Shown here piece after piece: positions 53,442 through 63,834 of a DNA stretch of 64,000 bases. Below the pieces are notes generated by a model that searched no databases, was not told the origin of the DNA, and saw nothing but the letters and a program-made list of their open reading frames with translations. The translations under genes were made by a program, and so were the position numbers. Numbering within the stretch: position 1 is the first letter of the stretch; each line of letters begins with the position of its first letter. This DNA is from AWTP1-13 sp963797005. GTDB lineage: Bacteria; Pseudomonadota; Alphaproteobacteria; Rhizobiales; Hyphomicrobiaceae. The stretch is from the NCBI GenBank assembly GCA_963797005.1, contig CAWCOF010000004.1, positions 124,001 through 188,000 on the forward strand, written 5' to 3'.

Positions 53442-53461
53442 AACGGCGCGCTGGATATTGG

Positions 53462-53491
53462 GAGGCCCGGACACGCGTCCGGGCCTCTTTT
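53462..53491 (+). terminator. Strong rho-independent terminator after groEL
   Basis: GAGGCCCGGAC (53462-53472) and GTCCGGGCCTC (53477-53487) form an 11-base stem with a four-base loop, followed by TTTT. It ends groESL transcription; the convergent gene stops 5 bases beyond. Confidence 0.9.
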
Positions 53492-53495
53492 GTTG

Positions 53496-54290
53496 TCACG
53501 CGTGCTTCTTCCAGCCGCGCGCCGAGGGCAGCCGCCGCGCGAGGCCGGCGACGGCCCCGCGTGCCACCCCGCCGATCAGCCGGTCGAGACGGTCCCCCGA
53601 AATCGGCACCAGCGCGCACGTGGTCTGCAGCCAGCGCGAGCGCAGCGCGCGCGACCACTTGGCCCGGAACGCGGCCTCGACGGCGTGGAAGTCCGCCGAC
53701 TTCGTGCCCGGGCTCAGGTGCTGCAGGTGAAAGTCGATGACGTAGGACGAATAGCCCAGGATGTCGGCGACGAGGCAGAGGTCGGCGCCGTAGAGATGAT
53801 AGCCGGCAAGATCGCGCGAGAACCCGAGCCGGGCGGCGCGCTTCATCACGATGAAATTCTCGTCGAGCGTGACGACGCGCGCGGGCAGCTCGCCGACGCG
53901 GCGGTTGGCCCCATGCGGATCGGAGATGCGCAGCGCCAGTTGTCCGGGGCGCACGCCGCCGGCGTTGCCGGCAAGCGCCCAGCCGGGATCGCGCCGCTCG
54001 AGATCGGCGAGGCGGCGGTCGAGCTCGGCCCGCCCGTCGCCGATCAGCCGCACGTCCTGGTGGCAGAGGATGACGAAGCGGCCGCGAGCCTCGTCGAGAA
54101 GCCGGTTGAGGCCCGCATAGGCCTCCGTCTGGCCGGCACCGGTATTGTCGATGGAGACGAACTCGCAGTCGGGCTCGGCAAAGCCGAACGCGCGAAACGT
54201 CGCGCGCATGGCCTCGTACTGGGCCTTGTCGTTGACGAGCGTGGCGATCGTATAGGCGATCGGGCTCTGGTTGCTGGCGCTGGTCGTCAC
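53496..54290 (-). CDS. Glycosyltransferase-like protein
   Basis: Starting at the GTG 54290 with AGGAGA upstream, the protein is 264 residues. Its first half resembles GT-A sugar transferases: AYTIATLVNDKAQYEAMRAT, EFVSIDNTGAGQTEAYAGLN and RFVILCHQDVRLIGDG, where QDV may replace the DxD metal site. Then follow DENFIVMKRAARLGF and HLYGADLCLVADILGYSSYV. No membrane segment is seen. Donor and acceptor are unknown. It is divergent from a second glycosyltransferase, suggesting a role in surface polysaccharide. Confidence 0.72.
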   Translation of the reverse strand: MTTSASNQSPIAYTIATLVNDKAQYEAMRATFRAFGFAEPDCEFVSIDNTGAGQTEAYAGLNRLLDEARGRFVILCHQDVRLIGDGRAELDRRLADLERRDPGWALAGNAGGVRPGQLALRISDPHGANRRVGELPARVVTLDENFIVMKRAARLGFSRDLAGYHLYGADLCLVADILGYSSYVIDFHLQHLSPGTKSADFHAVEAAFRAKWSRALRSRWLQTTCALVPISGDRLDRLIGGVARGAVAGLARRLPSARGWKKHA

Positions 54291-54552
54291 GCGGTCTCCT
54301 GCCGGGCCGGCGAGTGGGAGGTGCGGGTCGCTCGCGCACCTGTTCGTCGGCCGGGCCTCGCAAGAATCCAGCCACGCATGTCGCAAGGTGCGGCTTCGCC
54401 CGTCTCCTGGTTAAGGCCGAAACGCATGCTCGGCATTGCTTAACACTGTTGCGCGATCCGGTTTTGCTTTCGCGGACGATCGTGGCAGGAAGCCCGTGCG
54501 GAGTTGGGTCACGCGGCGGACCCATCAGGCTCGACATATGCGGGGGGATATC

Positions 54553-55497
54553 ATGGCGTCGACGCCAAAAGTTACCATTGGGATTCCGGTCCACAACGGC
54601 GCCAACTACCTGCGCGACGTGCTGGACTCGGTCGCCAGGCAGACCTTCCAGAACTACTGCGTCATCGTCTCGGACAACGCCTCGACCGACGAGACGCCGC
54701 AGATCGCCCGCACCGCGGCGGCGGCGGACCCGCGCATCACCTACAAGCGCAATCCCGTCAACATCGGCGGCAACTGCAACTTCGACAAGGTGTTCGAGTA
54801 CTGCACCACCCCCTACTTCGTGTGGATCGGGCACGACGACATGATCGCGCCCGAGTTCCTCGCAACCTGCCTGGAGAACCTCGAGGCCAACCCCGACGTC
54901 GTCCAGAGTGCGTGCCGCACGCTCTATATCGATCCTGAAGGCAAGCCCACGCCCATCAATCCCGCCACCGGTTTCTACGAAGCGCCGTTCCTCGTCACGC
55001 CGCATCCCGTCGAGCGCGATCACCTGGCCGAGGGCGATGACCCCGTCCAACGCTGGAAGGACTTCTTCCCGTGGTACTCGCGCAGCTACATCCATGGCCT
55101 CATGCGCACCGAGGTGGTGCGCAAGACGGGCATGCTGGGCCCGCGCTTCAACGGTCCCAACCTCTTCCTGTGCGAGCTGGCCTTGCGCGGGCGGTTCCAC
55201 ATGTCGGACAAGCCGCTGCTGCTCAGGCGGTTCCACCCGAGCTCCTCGGAAGCGTTGGACATGCCCGAGCGCGTGCAATACGTGATCGCCGGCGAGCGCC
55301 AGGTCCAGCGCCGGTTCCTGGAGAACAGCCGGTCCTTCGTCGAGGGCATCCTGCGCACGGAGACGCTCACGCTTGCCCAGAAGACGCTGCTGATCGGCAT
55401 CGTCGTCGAGCACACGCTGCGCACCGGCGGCGAGCGGGTGGTGCAGCGGACCATGGCGCGCCTCGGCCAGCACGGCCGCCTGCAGCGCGCCAGCTAG
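54553..55497 (+). CDS. Glycosyltransferase family 2 protein
   Basis: Starting at the ATG 54553, preceded by GGGGGGA, the protein is 314 residues. The GT2 motifs are clear: KVTIGIPVHNGANYLRDVLD, VSDNASTDETPQIA and YFVWIGHDDMIAPEFLA with the metal-binding DD. The C-terminal part (RFHPSSSEALDMPERVQYV) is less conserved. It probably adds sugars to an envelope polysaccharide or lipid; donor and acceptor are not evident. Confidence 0.87.
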   Translation: MASTPKVTIGIPVHNGANYLRDVLDSVARQTFQNYCVIVSDNASTDETPQIARTAAAADPRITYKRNPVNIGGNCNFDKVFEYCTTPYFVWIGHDDMIAPEFLATCLENLEANPDVVQSACRTLYIDPEGKPTPINPATGFYEAPFLVTPHPVERDHLAEGDDPVQRWKDFFPWYSRSYIHGLMRTEVVRKTGMLGPRFNGPNLFLCELALRGRFHMSDKPLLLRRFHPSSSEALDMPERVQYVIAGERQVQRRFLENSRSFVEGILRTETLTLAQKTLLIGIVVEHTLRTGGERVVQRTMARLGQHGRLQRAS

Positions 55498-55548
55498 CCT
55501 GGCATCACCAACTGCGACTGACGTAACCGCTTCGGAGCGGAGGCCGGA

Positions 55549-58113
55549 TCAGTAGACGCTGCGTCCGCTCGACAGGCTGCGCGGCCGGTCCATCTGGTCG
55601 GCGCCGAAAAAGCCGCCGCTGTCGTCGGTGAAGCCGATGACGGAATAGGCGTCGTCGGGCTCCTCGTAGGGCTTGAAGGCCTCGAGCACGCTGTCGGGGT
55701 CGCCGGGCTGGGCCCTCAGCCCCGTGCGCAGGCTCACGCGAACGAGCTTGATGCCGGGGGGAATGCGGAAGGGGACCGCTTTCTTGTCGACCAGCGCCAT
55801 CTTCAAGAAGTTGGCGAAGATGGGGGCCGCCACGTGGCCGCCGGTCATGCCCTTGCCCAGCGGGCGGGGAATGTCGTAGCCGATATACACGCCGACGACG
55901 AGGTCGGGGGTGAAGCCGATGAACCAGGCGTCCTTCTCGTCGTTGGTGGTGCCGGTCTTGCCGCCGATCGGCACGTTGGGGAGCATCCTGCTGACGACGG
56001 TGGCGGTGCCGCGCTGCACCACGCCCTCCAGCATCGAGACCATCTGATAGGCGGTGTGCGGGTCGATGATCTGGCGGCGGTCGTCGACCAGCACCGGCTC
56101 GGGCTGGTTGGCCCAGGCTTCCGCCTTGCAGTTCGTGCACTCGCGCTTGTCATGCCGCCAGATCGTGTGGCCCCAGCGGTCCTGGATGCGATCGATCAGC
56201 GTCGGGTGCACCTGCCTGCCGCCGTTGACGAAACTGCTGTAGGCCGCCGCCATCTTGACGAGCGTCGTCTCGCCGGAGCCCAGCGACATGGCAAGCACCG
56301 GCAGCAGATCGTCATAAGCGCCGAAGCGCTTCGCATATTCCACGATCAGCGGCATGCCCATGTCCTGGGCCAGCCGCACCGTCATCTGGTTGCGCGACTT
56401 TTCGATGCCGAGGCGTAGCGTGGAGGGGCCGAACGAGGACGTGCCGTCGTAGTTCTTCGGTTGCCACACCTCCTTGCCCGGTCCCTGCTCGATCTCGATC
56501 GGCGCATCGAGCACGATGCTGGTCGGCTTGTAGCCGTTGTCGAGGGCGGCGGCGTAGACCAGCGGCTTGAACGCCGAGCCGGGCTGGCGCTTGGCCTGCA
56601 GGGCCCGGTCGAACTGGCTGGTGGCGAAGGAGAAGCCCCCGGCCACGGCGCGCACGCGGCCCGTGTGCGGGTCCATGGCGACAAGGCCGCCTCCGACCTC
56701 CGGGATCTGCATCAGCGACCAGGCGCCTGTGAGCTTGTCGGGATCCTTGGGTGCGACCCAGATCACGTCCCCGGGGCTCAACACATCGGTGACGGCTTTG
56801 GGCGTCTTGTGGCCCGACTTCGCCCATTTGACCTCATCGAAGCCGATCTCGACGGCCTCGCGGTCCTTGACGTACTTGCCGTCGGGCTGGCGTGCCGGGC
56901 GCAGGCCCACCACCGCCTTGGCGCGCTTGGCTTCGAGCACGACGCCGAGCCGCCACGGCGTCAGATCGCTCGGAACATCGACGCCGCCCAGCGCAATGCC
57001 CCAATCGCCGGCGATGTCGATCTTCTGGACCGGTCCCCGCCATCCCTTGTTGCGGTCGAAGTCGACGAGGCCGTCAACCAGCGCCTGGCGCGCCATGCGC
57101 TGCAGCTTGGGATCGAGCGTGGTGCGCACGGACAGCCCGCCGTTGACGCGTCCGTCGCCGATGCTGGTGCGCTCGGCGCGGCCGTATAGGCCGTCGTCGC
57201 CGAATTGCGCCGTGAGCGTGCGCCGAACGTCCTCGGCGAAGTAATCGGCCGCGAAGTTCTGCGTGCTCAGATTGCGGACGTTGACGGTGAGAGGCTTGGC
57301 CTTTGCCTCCGTGGCCTGCTCGGCCGTGATGTAGCCCACCTCCGCCATCTGGTCGATGACCCAGTTGCGCCGGGTGGTTGCCGCTTTCTTCCTTCGGAAC
57401 GGGTGATAGTTGTTCGGCGCCTTGGGCAGGGCTGCCAGGTAGGCGGCCTCCTCGATGGTGAGCTCGCTCAGCTCCTTGTTGAAGTAGTTGAGCGCGGCGG
57501 CGGCAATCCCGTAGGAGTTGAGGCCGAGGTAGATCTCGTTGAGGTAGAGCTCGAGGATCTTGTCCTTCGAGTAGGTGCGCTCGATCCGGATGGAAAGGAT
57601 CGCCTCCTTCATCTTGCGTTGGATCGTCCGGTCGCTGGTCAAAAGGAAGTTCTTGGCCACCTGCTGCGTGATGGTGGAGGCGCCCTCGGCGCGACGTCTG
57701 CTGCCCTTGACCTTGGCCTCGACGAACCTGAACACGGCGCGCGCGATGCCGGCGAAGTCGAGCCCCCCGTGCTCGTAGAAGCGCTTGTCCTCGGCGGAGA
57801 GGAAGGCCGCGATCACCAGCTTCGGGACGACGTTGATCGGTACGAAGATGCGCCGCTCGCGCGCGTACTCGGCCATCAGGCTGCCGTCGTGCGCGTGGAT
57901 GCGCGTCATCACCGGCGGCTCGTACTTGGCCAGGCTCTCGTAGTCCGGCAGGTCGCGCGAGGCCTGCCAGACGAAGAATCCCGCGACCGCGGAGGCAGCC
58001 AGGAACAGCACGACGCCGGAGGCGAAGCCGAAGCCGAGCAGGCTCAGCAGCCAGCTGCGCCGGCGCCTCTTCCTGGGCATGGCCGGTGGCGGAATGATCG
58101 GAGGCGGTCTCAT
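55549..58113 (-). CDS. mrcA: Penicillin-binding protein 1A
   Basis: This class A PBP polymerises and cross-links peptidoglycan. From the ATG at 58113 (MRPPPIIPPPAMPRKRRRR) it has 854 residues. A basic cytoplasmic tail is followed by a membrane helix. The GT51 transglycosylase domain shows AEDKRFYEHGGLDFAGIARA, EGASTITQQVAKNFLL and ELYLNEIYLG. The transpeptidase domain has the active Ser in RQPGSAFKPLVY, the SRN motif in EKSRNQMTV and GGKTGTTNDEKDAWFIG. A longer upstream frame looks non-coding. It follows amiC on the same strand, as is usual. Confidence 0.95.
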   Translation of the reverse strand: MRPPPIIPPPAMPRKRRRRSWLLSLLGFGFASGVVLFLAASAVAGFFVWQASRDLPDYESLAKYEPPVMTRIHAHDGSLMAEYARERRIFVPINVVPKLVIAAFLSAEDKRFYEHGGLDFAGIARAVFRFVEAKVKGSRRRAEGASTITQQVAKNFLLTSDRTIQRKMKEAILSIRIERTYSKDKILELYLNEIYLGLNSYGIAAAALNYFNKELSELTIEEAAYLAALPKAPNNYHPFRRKKAATTRRNWVIDQMAEVGYITAEQATEAKAKPLTVNVRNLSTQNFAADYFAEDVRRTLTAQFGDDGLYGRAERTSIGDGRVNGGLSVRTTLDPKLQRMARQALVDGLVDFDRNKGWRGPVQKIDIAGDWGIALGGVDVPSDLTPWRLGVVLEAKRAKAVVGLRPARQPDGKYVKDREAVEIGFDEVKWAKSGHKTPKAVTDVLSPGDVIWVAPKDPDKLTGAWSLMQIPEVGGGLVAMDPHTGRVRAVAGGFSFATSQFDRALQAKRQPGSAFKPLVYAAALDNGYKPTSIVLDAPIEIEQGPGKEVWQPKNYDGTSSFGPSTLRLGIEKSRNQMTVRLAQDMGMPLIVEYAKRFGAYDDLLPVLAMSLGSGETTLVKMAAAYSSFVNGGRQVHPTLIDRIQDRWGHTIWRHDKRECTNCKAEAWANQPEPVLVDDRRQIIDPHTAYQMVSMLEGVVQRGTATVVSRMLPNVPIGGKTGTTNDEKDAWFIGFTPDLVVGVYIGYDIPRPLGKGMTGGHVAAPIFANFLKMALVDKKAVPFRIPPGIKLVRVSLRTGLRAQPGDPDSVLEAFKPYEEPDDAYSVIGFTDDSGGFFGADQMDRPRSLSSGRSVY

Positions 58114-58282
58114 CCGATGAAAATCCGGTCCTGTCACACGCGTTGGGTTGAGCCCACCCTTGACCGGCAAGCGCGAAGGGGAGGTAGCTGGGCGAGGCGG
58201 CACCTTAGCACGGAATGTGGCATCACGAGGCCTCACTTTCTCTTCGCCACAAGGAACTTTCTTAACCTTGCGGCGCGCTCCG

Positions 58283-59680
58283 TTAGCGCGCGGTCCTTTT
58301 CGGTGGCGCGCGCTTGCTGAAATAGCCTTCGACGGCGGCGGCAATGGAGGTGGCAACCTGACGCTGCCATTCGGGCGAGGCCAATAGACGCGCGTCCTGC
58401 CGGTTGCTCATGTATCCGAGCTCGATCAGCACCGACGGCGACTGTGCCTGCTTGAGGACCCTGAATGCCGCCGAGCGCGCCGGATCGCGCGCCAGGGCGA
58501 TGGTTCGCTTGAGGTGCGACAGCACGTGGCCGCGGAAGTCGGCCGAGAAGTCCGCGGTCTCGCGTCGCATCAGATCGATCAGGATGTTCTTCACCTGATC
58601 GCTCTCGTCCTCGGCTCCGGTTTCCGCCCCGGCCAGGATGTCGGCGGCGTTCTCCTTGTCGGCAAGCAGCTGCGCCTGCTGGCTGGAGGCACGCTCCGAG
58701 AGCGTGTAGACGGTCGCACCACGTACGCTTTGCGCGAACGCCTGCGCGCCGACGGTGTCGGCATGGATCGATATGAACAGGCTCGCGCCGAGATTGCGCG
58801 ATATGGCGACCCGCCGGTTGAGCGGGACGTACACGTCGGTGGATCGCGTCATGTGAACGTCATATCGATGCTTGGCGGCGAGTATCGAGCGCAGGTGGCG
58901 TGCAACGGAGAGCACGATGTTCTTCTCGATCACGTCGCCGTTGACGGCGCCCGGATCGACGCCGCCGTGGCCGGCATCGATGACGATGACAGGCTTGCTG
59001 CTGCGGGCCTTGCCGTTGGGCGGGCTCGGGACGTCCTCGGTGTCCCTGGCTCGGGAGGGGCGCGGCGGCAGGGCCGCCAGGAAGCTCACCCGGTCGGTCG
59101 CCGCAATGTCGACGTGGAGCCGCGCCTTGGCCGTCCCGCGCCGGTTGGTCCAGCCCGATGCCTCGACCCGGACCGGGCCGGTCGTGTCGATGACGATGCG
59201 CGACTTGCCGGGTGCGAACAGTCCGTAGCGGTAGGCCTGGATGAGCCCCCGGCCCTGCTGGCCGGCGCCTTTGGGCAGGCGGAAGTTCACGTCCGGCACA
59301 TCGATGACCAGCCGGTAGGGGTCGGCAAGCGTGAAGATCTGGTAAGGCACGGAGCGCGTGATCGCCAGCGAGAACCTGGTGCGCCGGGCGGTCCCGGTCA
59401 CTTCGGCTGCCGTTGCGGTTACGCGCCGATCCTGGATTGCGGCCGTCGCCAATGCCGCTGACGGCCGCTCCGGTGTCGACCGGGTTGTGGCCTCGCCAGC
59501 CTGTCCGGCCTTGGCGCCCTTCGTGAACTCGCTGGCGAGCGGCGCGGCGGGTTGCGGGGCGGACTTGGGGATCTCGGTCTGGGCGGCGGCGGTCAGCGGG
59601 CTAAGCAGGGCCGCCGCGCAAGCCGCTGCTAGCCGCAGTTTGCTCCATCGCTGGCCCACCCGCACCATCGACTCCCTCAA
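58283..59680 (-). CDS. amiC: N-acetylmuramoyl-L-alanine amidase
   Basis: The 465-residue protein has a signal peptide, an AMIN domain (residues about 95-200) for septal localisation, and an Amidase_3 catalytic domain. The zinc site is visible as IDAGHGGVDPGAVNGDVIEK, ISIHADT and the final LIELGYMSNRQDARLL with its catalytic Glu. It cleaves septal peptidoglycan during division. The start may be 59680 or an ATG four codons later. It is divergent from rne across a 746-base leader. Confidence 0.93.
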   Translation of the reverse strand: MRESMVRVGQRWSKLRLAAACAAALLSPLTAAAQTEIPKSAPQPAAPLASEFTKGAKAGQAGEATTRSTPERPSAALATAAIQDRRVTATAAEVTGTARRTRFSLAITRSVPYQIFTLADPYRLVIDVPDVNFRLPKGAGQQGRGLIQAYRYGLFAPGKSRIVIDTTGPVRVEASGWTNRRGTAKARLHVDIAATDRVSFLAALPPRPSRARDTEDVPSPPNGKARSSKPVIVIDAGHGGVDPGAVNGDVIEKNIVLSVARHLRSILAAKHRYDVHMTRSTDVYVPLNRRVAISRNLGASLFISIHADTVGAQAFAQSVRGATVYTLSERASSQQAQLLADKENAADILAGAETGAEDESDQVKNILIDLMRRETADFSADFRGHVLSHLKRTIALARDPARSAAFRVLKQAQSPSVLIELGYMSNRQDARLLASPEWQRQVATSIAAAVEGYFSKRAPPKRTAR

Positions 59681-60426
59681 TACGCTCTCGAAGGGCGCCC
59701 TTCACAGTTTAACCCGTTGTTTGCCGAATCGCGTGTTAGTGCAAGGGTTGGCGGGCTAATGAGTTCGTCGGCAAAACTTTCTTGCCACAGAGGGGGTGAG
59801 AGCCTAAGAAGTGGCATCGATTGGCGCCGTATCCGCTTTTTGGCGGCTCGCCGAGGCGGGCTCGCAGGCCCGGAGCTTGAAACTCGCCGCCTGCGCAGCT
59901 CGCGGAGCAAGGTCGCCCGCCTGCCGGTTGATGCGGCCCTTCGGTTCGATTTGAGCGAAAACGCGATTACCTGCCCGTGGCGCGGCTGCAGGGCAACGAT
60001 TGGATCGTGGTTTCGGTCACCTTAGCGCGTCTTCCTCGGCTTGGGCCTCGCCCCGGACGCAGGGAACGCGAAGTGGAACGGCAGGCGGACGCCGAATTCA
60101 GGTCCGCGAGGTTTGCCCGAAAGCCGGGCATCATTTGAGGAGCGGCGGCAGAGGCTCGTGCGCTCCAGCGTCACGTGGACCATGACGGCAAGACGTTCGC
60201 TGTTCGGAGACGATCGCCAACCGGGGGCTGACCTTCAGCCGCGCGGCGTCGCCTTGCCGGTTGTCGCTCCGACTCTCTGGGGCCCGTCGGGCCGCAGACG
60301 GATGCCCAACCAGCGTGGTCCTGCATCAGCAACCAAAATCGGCGCAACGACGAAGCGTGCATCCCTTGCGGGTTGTGCGCTGTGGCGGCCTCGTGCCGCC
60401 CGCGTGGGCGCCAAGGACCCCATCAT
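59681..60426 (+). other. Long gene-free leader between amiC and rne
   Basis: No convincing coding frame is found on either strand; the open frames lack start contexts and family matches. It contains the divergent promoters of amiC and rne and probably a long rne 5' untranslated region. In other bacteria such leaders are used for RNase E autoregulation. I cannot identify a defined structure here. Confidence 0.5.
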
Positions 60427-63158
60427 ATGGACAAGACCAACAAGATGCTCATCGATGCCACGCACCCGGAGGAAACCCGGGTCGTGGTGCTGCGCAATGG
60501 CCGGGTAGAGGAATTCGACTTCGAGTCCGCGGCACGCAAGCTGCTGCGCGGCAATATCTATCTGGCAAAGGTAACGCGCGTCGAGCCCTCGCTGCAGGCG
60601 GCCTTCGTCGACTACGGCGGCAACCGCCACGGCTTCCTGGCGTTCAGCGAGGTCCATCCCGACTACTATCAGATCCCGATGGCCGACCGGCAGGCCCTGC
60701 TGGCCGAGGAGGCCGAAGCGGAGGCCGAAGCCGAAGCCGAAGCCGATGCACGGGCGGAGCGCGCGGAGGCTGCCGGCAGGCGCAGGCCGCGCCGGGCGGA
60801 GCGTTCCGAGGCGCCGTCCGACGACCAGCCATTCGAGGACGAGCCAGCGGAAGCTGCCGCGGCCGCAGCGCCCTCCGACGATGTTCTGGCGGAGGAACCC
60901 GCCGCGGCCGCAGCCGAGGAGGCGCAAGCCGAGTCCGGTGAGCCGACATCACCCGCGCTCAACGGCAGCGAGGAGCCTTCCTCCGACAGCCACGTCGAGG
61001 AGTTTGCGGGTGAGCAGGCCGACCTGCCCGAGACGCTGACCAGCGTCGACGAGGTGGGCTCCGAGGACGCGATGGAGGAGGTGCCGGAGCGTCCGCGCCG
61101 CCGCATGCGCTCCTACAAGATTCAGGAAGTGATCAAGCGGCGCCAGGTCATCCTGGTGCAGGTCGTCAAGGAGGAGCGGGGCAGCAAGGGCGCCGCGCTC
61201 ACCACCTATCTGTCGCTCGCCGGCCGCTACACCGTGCTGATGCCCAACACCGGCCGCGGCGGCGGCATCTCGCGCAAGATCACCAACCCCCAGGATCGCA
61301 AGCGCCTGAAGGCCATCGCGCATGATCTCGAGGTGCCGGAGGGCATGGGCCTCATCATCCGCACCGCCGGGGCGGCGCGCACCAAGCAGGAGATCAGGCG
61401 CGACTTCGAATACCTCTTGCGCCTGTGGGAGAACGTGCGCGACCTGACCTTGCGTTCGATCGCGCCCTGCCTCGTCTACGAGGAGGGCAACCTCATCAAG
61501 CGCTCGATCCGCGACCTCTACTCCAAGGACACCGACGAGGTCGTGGTGGCGGGGGACCCGGCGCACGCGGAGGCGGCCGAATTCATGCGCATGCTGTCGC
61601 CGAGCCAGGCCCGGCACGTCATCAAGTACCAGGAGCCCGAGCCGCTCTTTTCCGCCTACCAGATCGAGCGGCAGCTGAACGCGATGTTCAGCCCCTATGT
61701 GACTCTGCGCTCCGGCGGCTACCTCGTCATCAACCAGACGGAAGCGCTGGTGTCGATCGACGTCAACTCCGGCAAGGCGACGCGGGAATTCTCGATCGAG
61801 GAGACCGCGCTCAACACCAACATGGAGGCGGCCGAGGAGATCGCGCGTCAGCTGAAATTGAGAGACCTCGCCGGCCTCATCGTCATCGACTTCATCGACA
61901 TGGAGGAGCGGCGCAACAACCGCAAGGTCGAGAACCGCCTCAAGGATGCGCTGCGCCATGACCGGGCCCGCATCCAGGTCGGGCACATCAGCCACTTCGG
62001 CCTGCTCGAGATGTCGCGCCAGCGCCTGCGCGCGGGCGTGCTCGAAGGCTCCACCTCGCAGTGTCCGCATTGCCAGGGCACGGGCATCATCCGCTCCGTG
62101 GAGTCGGTGGCGCTGGCGGTGCTGCGGGCGCTCGAGGACCAGTGCCTGCGCGACACCCGCCACTCGCTGATCGCCGTGACCACGGCCGAGGTGGCGCTCT
62201 ACATCCTCAACAACAAGCGTTCCTTCGTCACCGAGATGGAGCGCCGCTACGGCATGACGATCACCGTTCAGGCCAGCGATCGCATGCAGGGTGCCAACTT
62301 CGCCATCGAGAAGTCGGCGGCGGTGCATGCCGCCCCGCCGAAGGCGCAGGAGCGCGCGGTCGTCAACATGGAGTGGGGCTTCGACGGCCAGGAGGCCGAC
62401 GAGCCCGCTGCCGAGGTCGCCGAGGAAAGAGCGAAGGCGAGCCCGAGGGCGCCCGTCGTGGCCGCCGTCGCCGGCGTCGCGGTCGCGGCGACGATCGCCA
62501 GGGGCCGCGCTCGGGCGAGCAGGCAGCGCGCAACGGCGAGGCCGATGACGCCGCCGGCCCCTCCGATGATGAGCACGTGCCCGCGTTCGAGGACGAAGCC
62601 GATGAGCCGGCGGGGTTCGGCGAGCAGCCCTCGCTCGGGCGCCCCGAGGACGATCGCGAGGGACGTCCTGGTCGCGGACGCCGCCGTCGGGGTCGACGCG
62701 GCGGCCGCCGCGGCCGGGATCGCGATGCGCCGCGCCAGCCCGACGATCTCGTCGCGGAGGAGCGCCATCACGGAGCGGCCAACGGTGCCGCGCCGCATGA
62801 CGATGCCGAGACCGCCGCCGCCGACGATGGCGAGCGGCAGGCCTGGCCGCAGGCGAAGGAAGCTCCGGCGGCCGAGCCGGTGGCCCACCACGCCCACGCG
62901 GAGGACGCGGCTGCCGAGCCGCCGCCACCCCGTGTGACGGCCGAGCGGCCCAGGCGCCCGGCGCGGTCGTGGGCAGCGTCGGAGGAGGCCCAGGAGCCTC
63001 GCAGCGATCGTGTTGCCGAAGCGACGGTCGGTGCGTCGTCGTCAGCGGTGGCCGATGCCCCTACCCCGGTGCGCGAGCCGGAGCCCGAACCCGAGCCCGA
63101 TGATCCGGCCAAGCCGCCCCGCAAGGGATGGTGGCAACGCAAGTTCTCGGGCGGCTGA
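60427..63158 (+). CDS. rne: Ribonuclease E (frameshift in the C-terminal region)
   Basis: RNase E starts mRNA decay and processes rRNA and tRNA. From the ATG at 60427 (MDKTNKMLIDATHPEE) the S1 domain is interrupted by an acidic Ala/Glu-rich insertion, residues about 95-215, a feature common in alphaproteobacteria. Catalytic motifs are intact: IDVNSGKAT, DFIDMEERRNN and the zinc-link CPHCQGTG. One A seems to be missing from a run at about 62427. With it restored, the frame continues through an Arg/Glu-rich tail to the typical end PPRKGWWQRKFSGG at 63158, about 910 residues. As written it stops at 62937 with an odd tail. The gene is essential, so an error is likely. Confidence 0.93.
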
Positions 63159-63453
63159 GCGGCCTGACGGGGCAATCTGGTGAGGGCGCGGGTCCTCCGA
63201 TCCCGCCAACGTCATTCCGGGCCGCTGTCGCGCCTTCGGTGCGGCAGCGGTGGCCCGAGTCCCCCACGCGTCCGCTTGCGCTCGCCACCCGCATCACGGC
63301 ACGGACCGCCGTGTTCCCGGCACAACCAGAAGAACCTGAGGGAAATCCCCCAAAGGGTGTGTCTGCCGCAGCGGGCATGGTTGCCATCACCGGCCCGCGG
63401 CGGCTATGGCATTGGGCGCATGGCTGGGGGCCTTCGGCAAAGGAGAGCGAGAG

Positions 63454-63729
63454 ATGAGACTGTCCGGTCGGCTCGGGCTATCAGCGGTTGTGGGCATGGC
63501 GCTTCTGGCGGCGGGCAGCAGCGCCCAGGCGGCGAGCTGCATGCGGGTCGGCGGCTGGGGTACGGGCGCGCTCGAGGGCTTTGCCTCGTTCATGGCCGAG
63601 GCTGCGATGAAGAACTCGGCAAAGGCGCGCCTCGGCACCGACAATCCCAAGCTCGGCCGCGTCAGCAAGAAATGCGAGATCAAGGGCCTGCTCTACGAGT
63701 GCACGGCCAGGACGCGGGCCTGCAAATAG
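63454..63729 (+). CDS. Small secreted hypothetical protein
   Basis: The 91-residue protein starts at an ATG preceded by AAGGAGAG. A signal peptide (LSAVVGMALLAAGSSAQAAS) is evident, leaving a mature part of about 65 residues with four Cys (SCMRVGGWG, KKCEIKGLLYECTARTRACK), probably paired in the periplasm. No family is recognised. The gap before it (63159-63453) has GC-rich repeats and no gene. Confidence 0.7.
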   Translation: MRLSGRLGLSAVVGMALLAAGSSAQAASCMRVGGWGTGALEGFASFMAEAAMKNSAKARLGTDNPKLGRVSKKCEIKGLLYECTARTRACK

Positions 63730-63834
63730 CGACCAACCGGCGCGGGCGGCGGGCGCGGAGAATGCTTTTCGCGGGGGGCCAAGTCACGCTACTATGAAAA
63801 ATCCGTCACAGTATCCGAGTACCCGCGTACAGAT

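Noticed and set aside
60041..60508. Open frame upstream of rne
   Set aside because: No start context or family similarity; it overlaps the real rne start in another frame.
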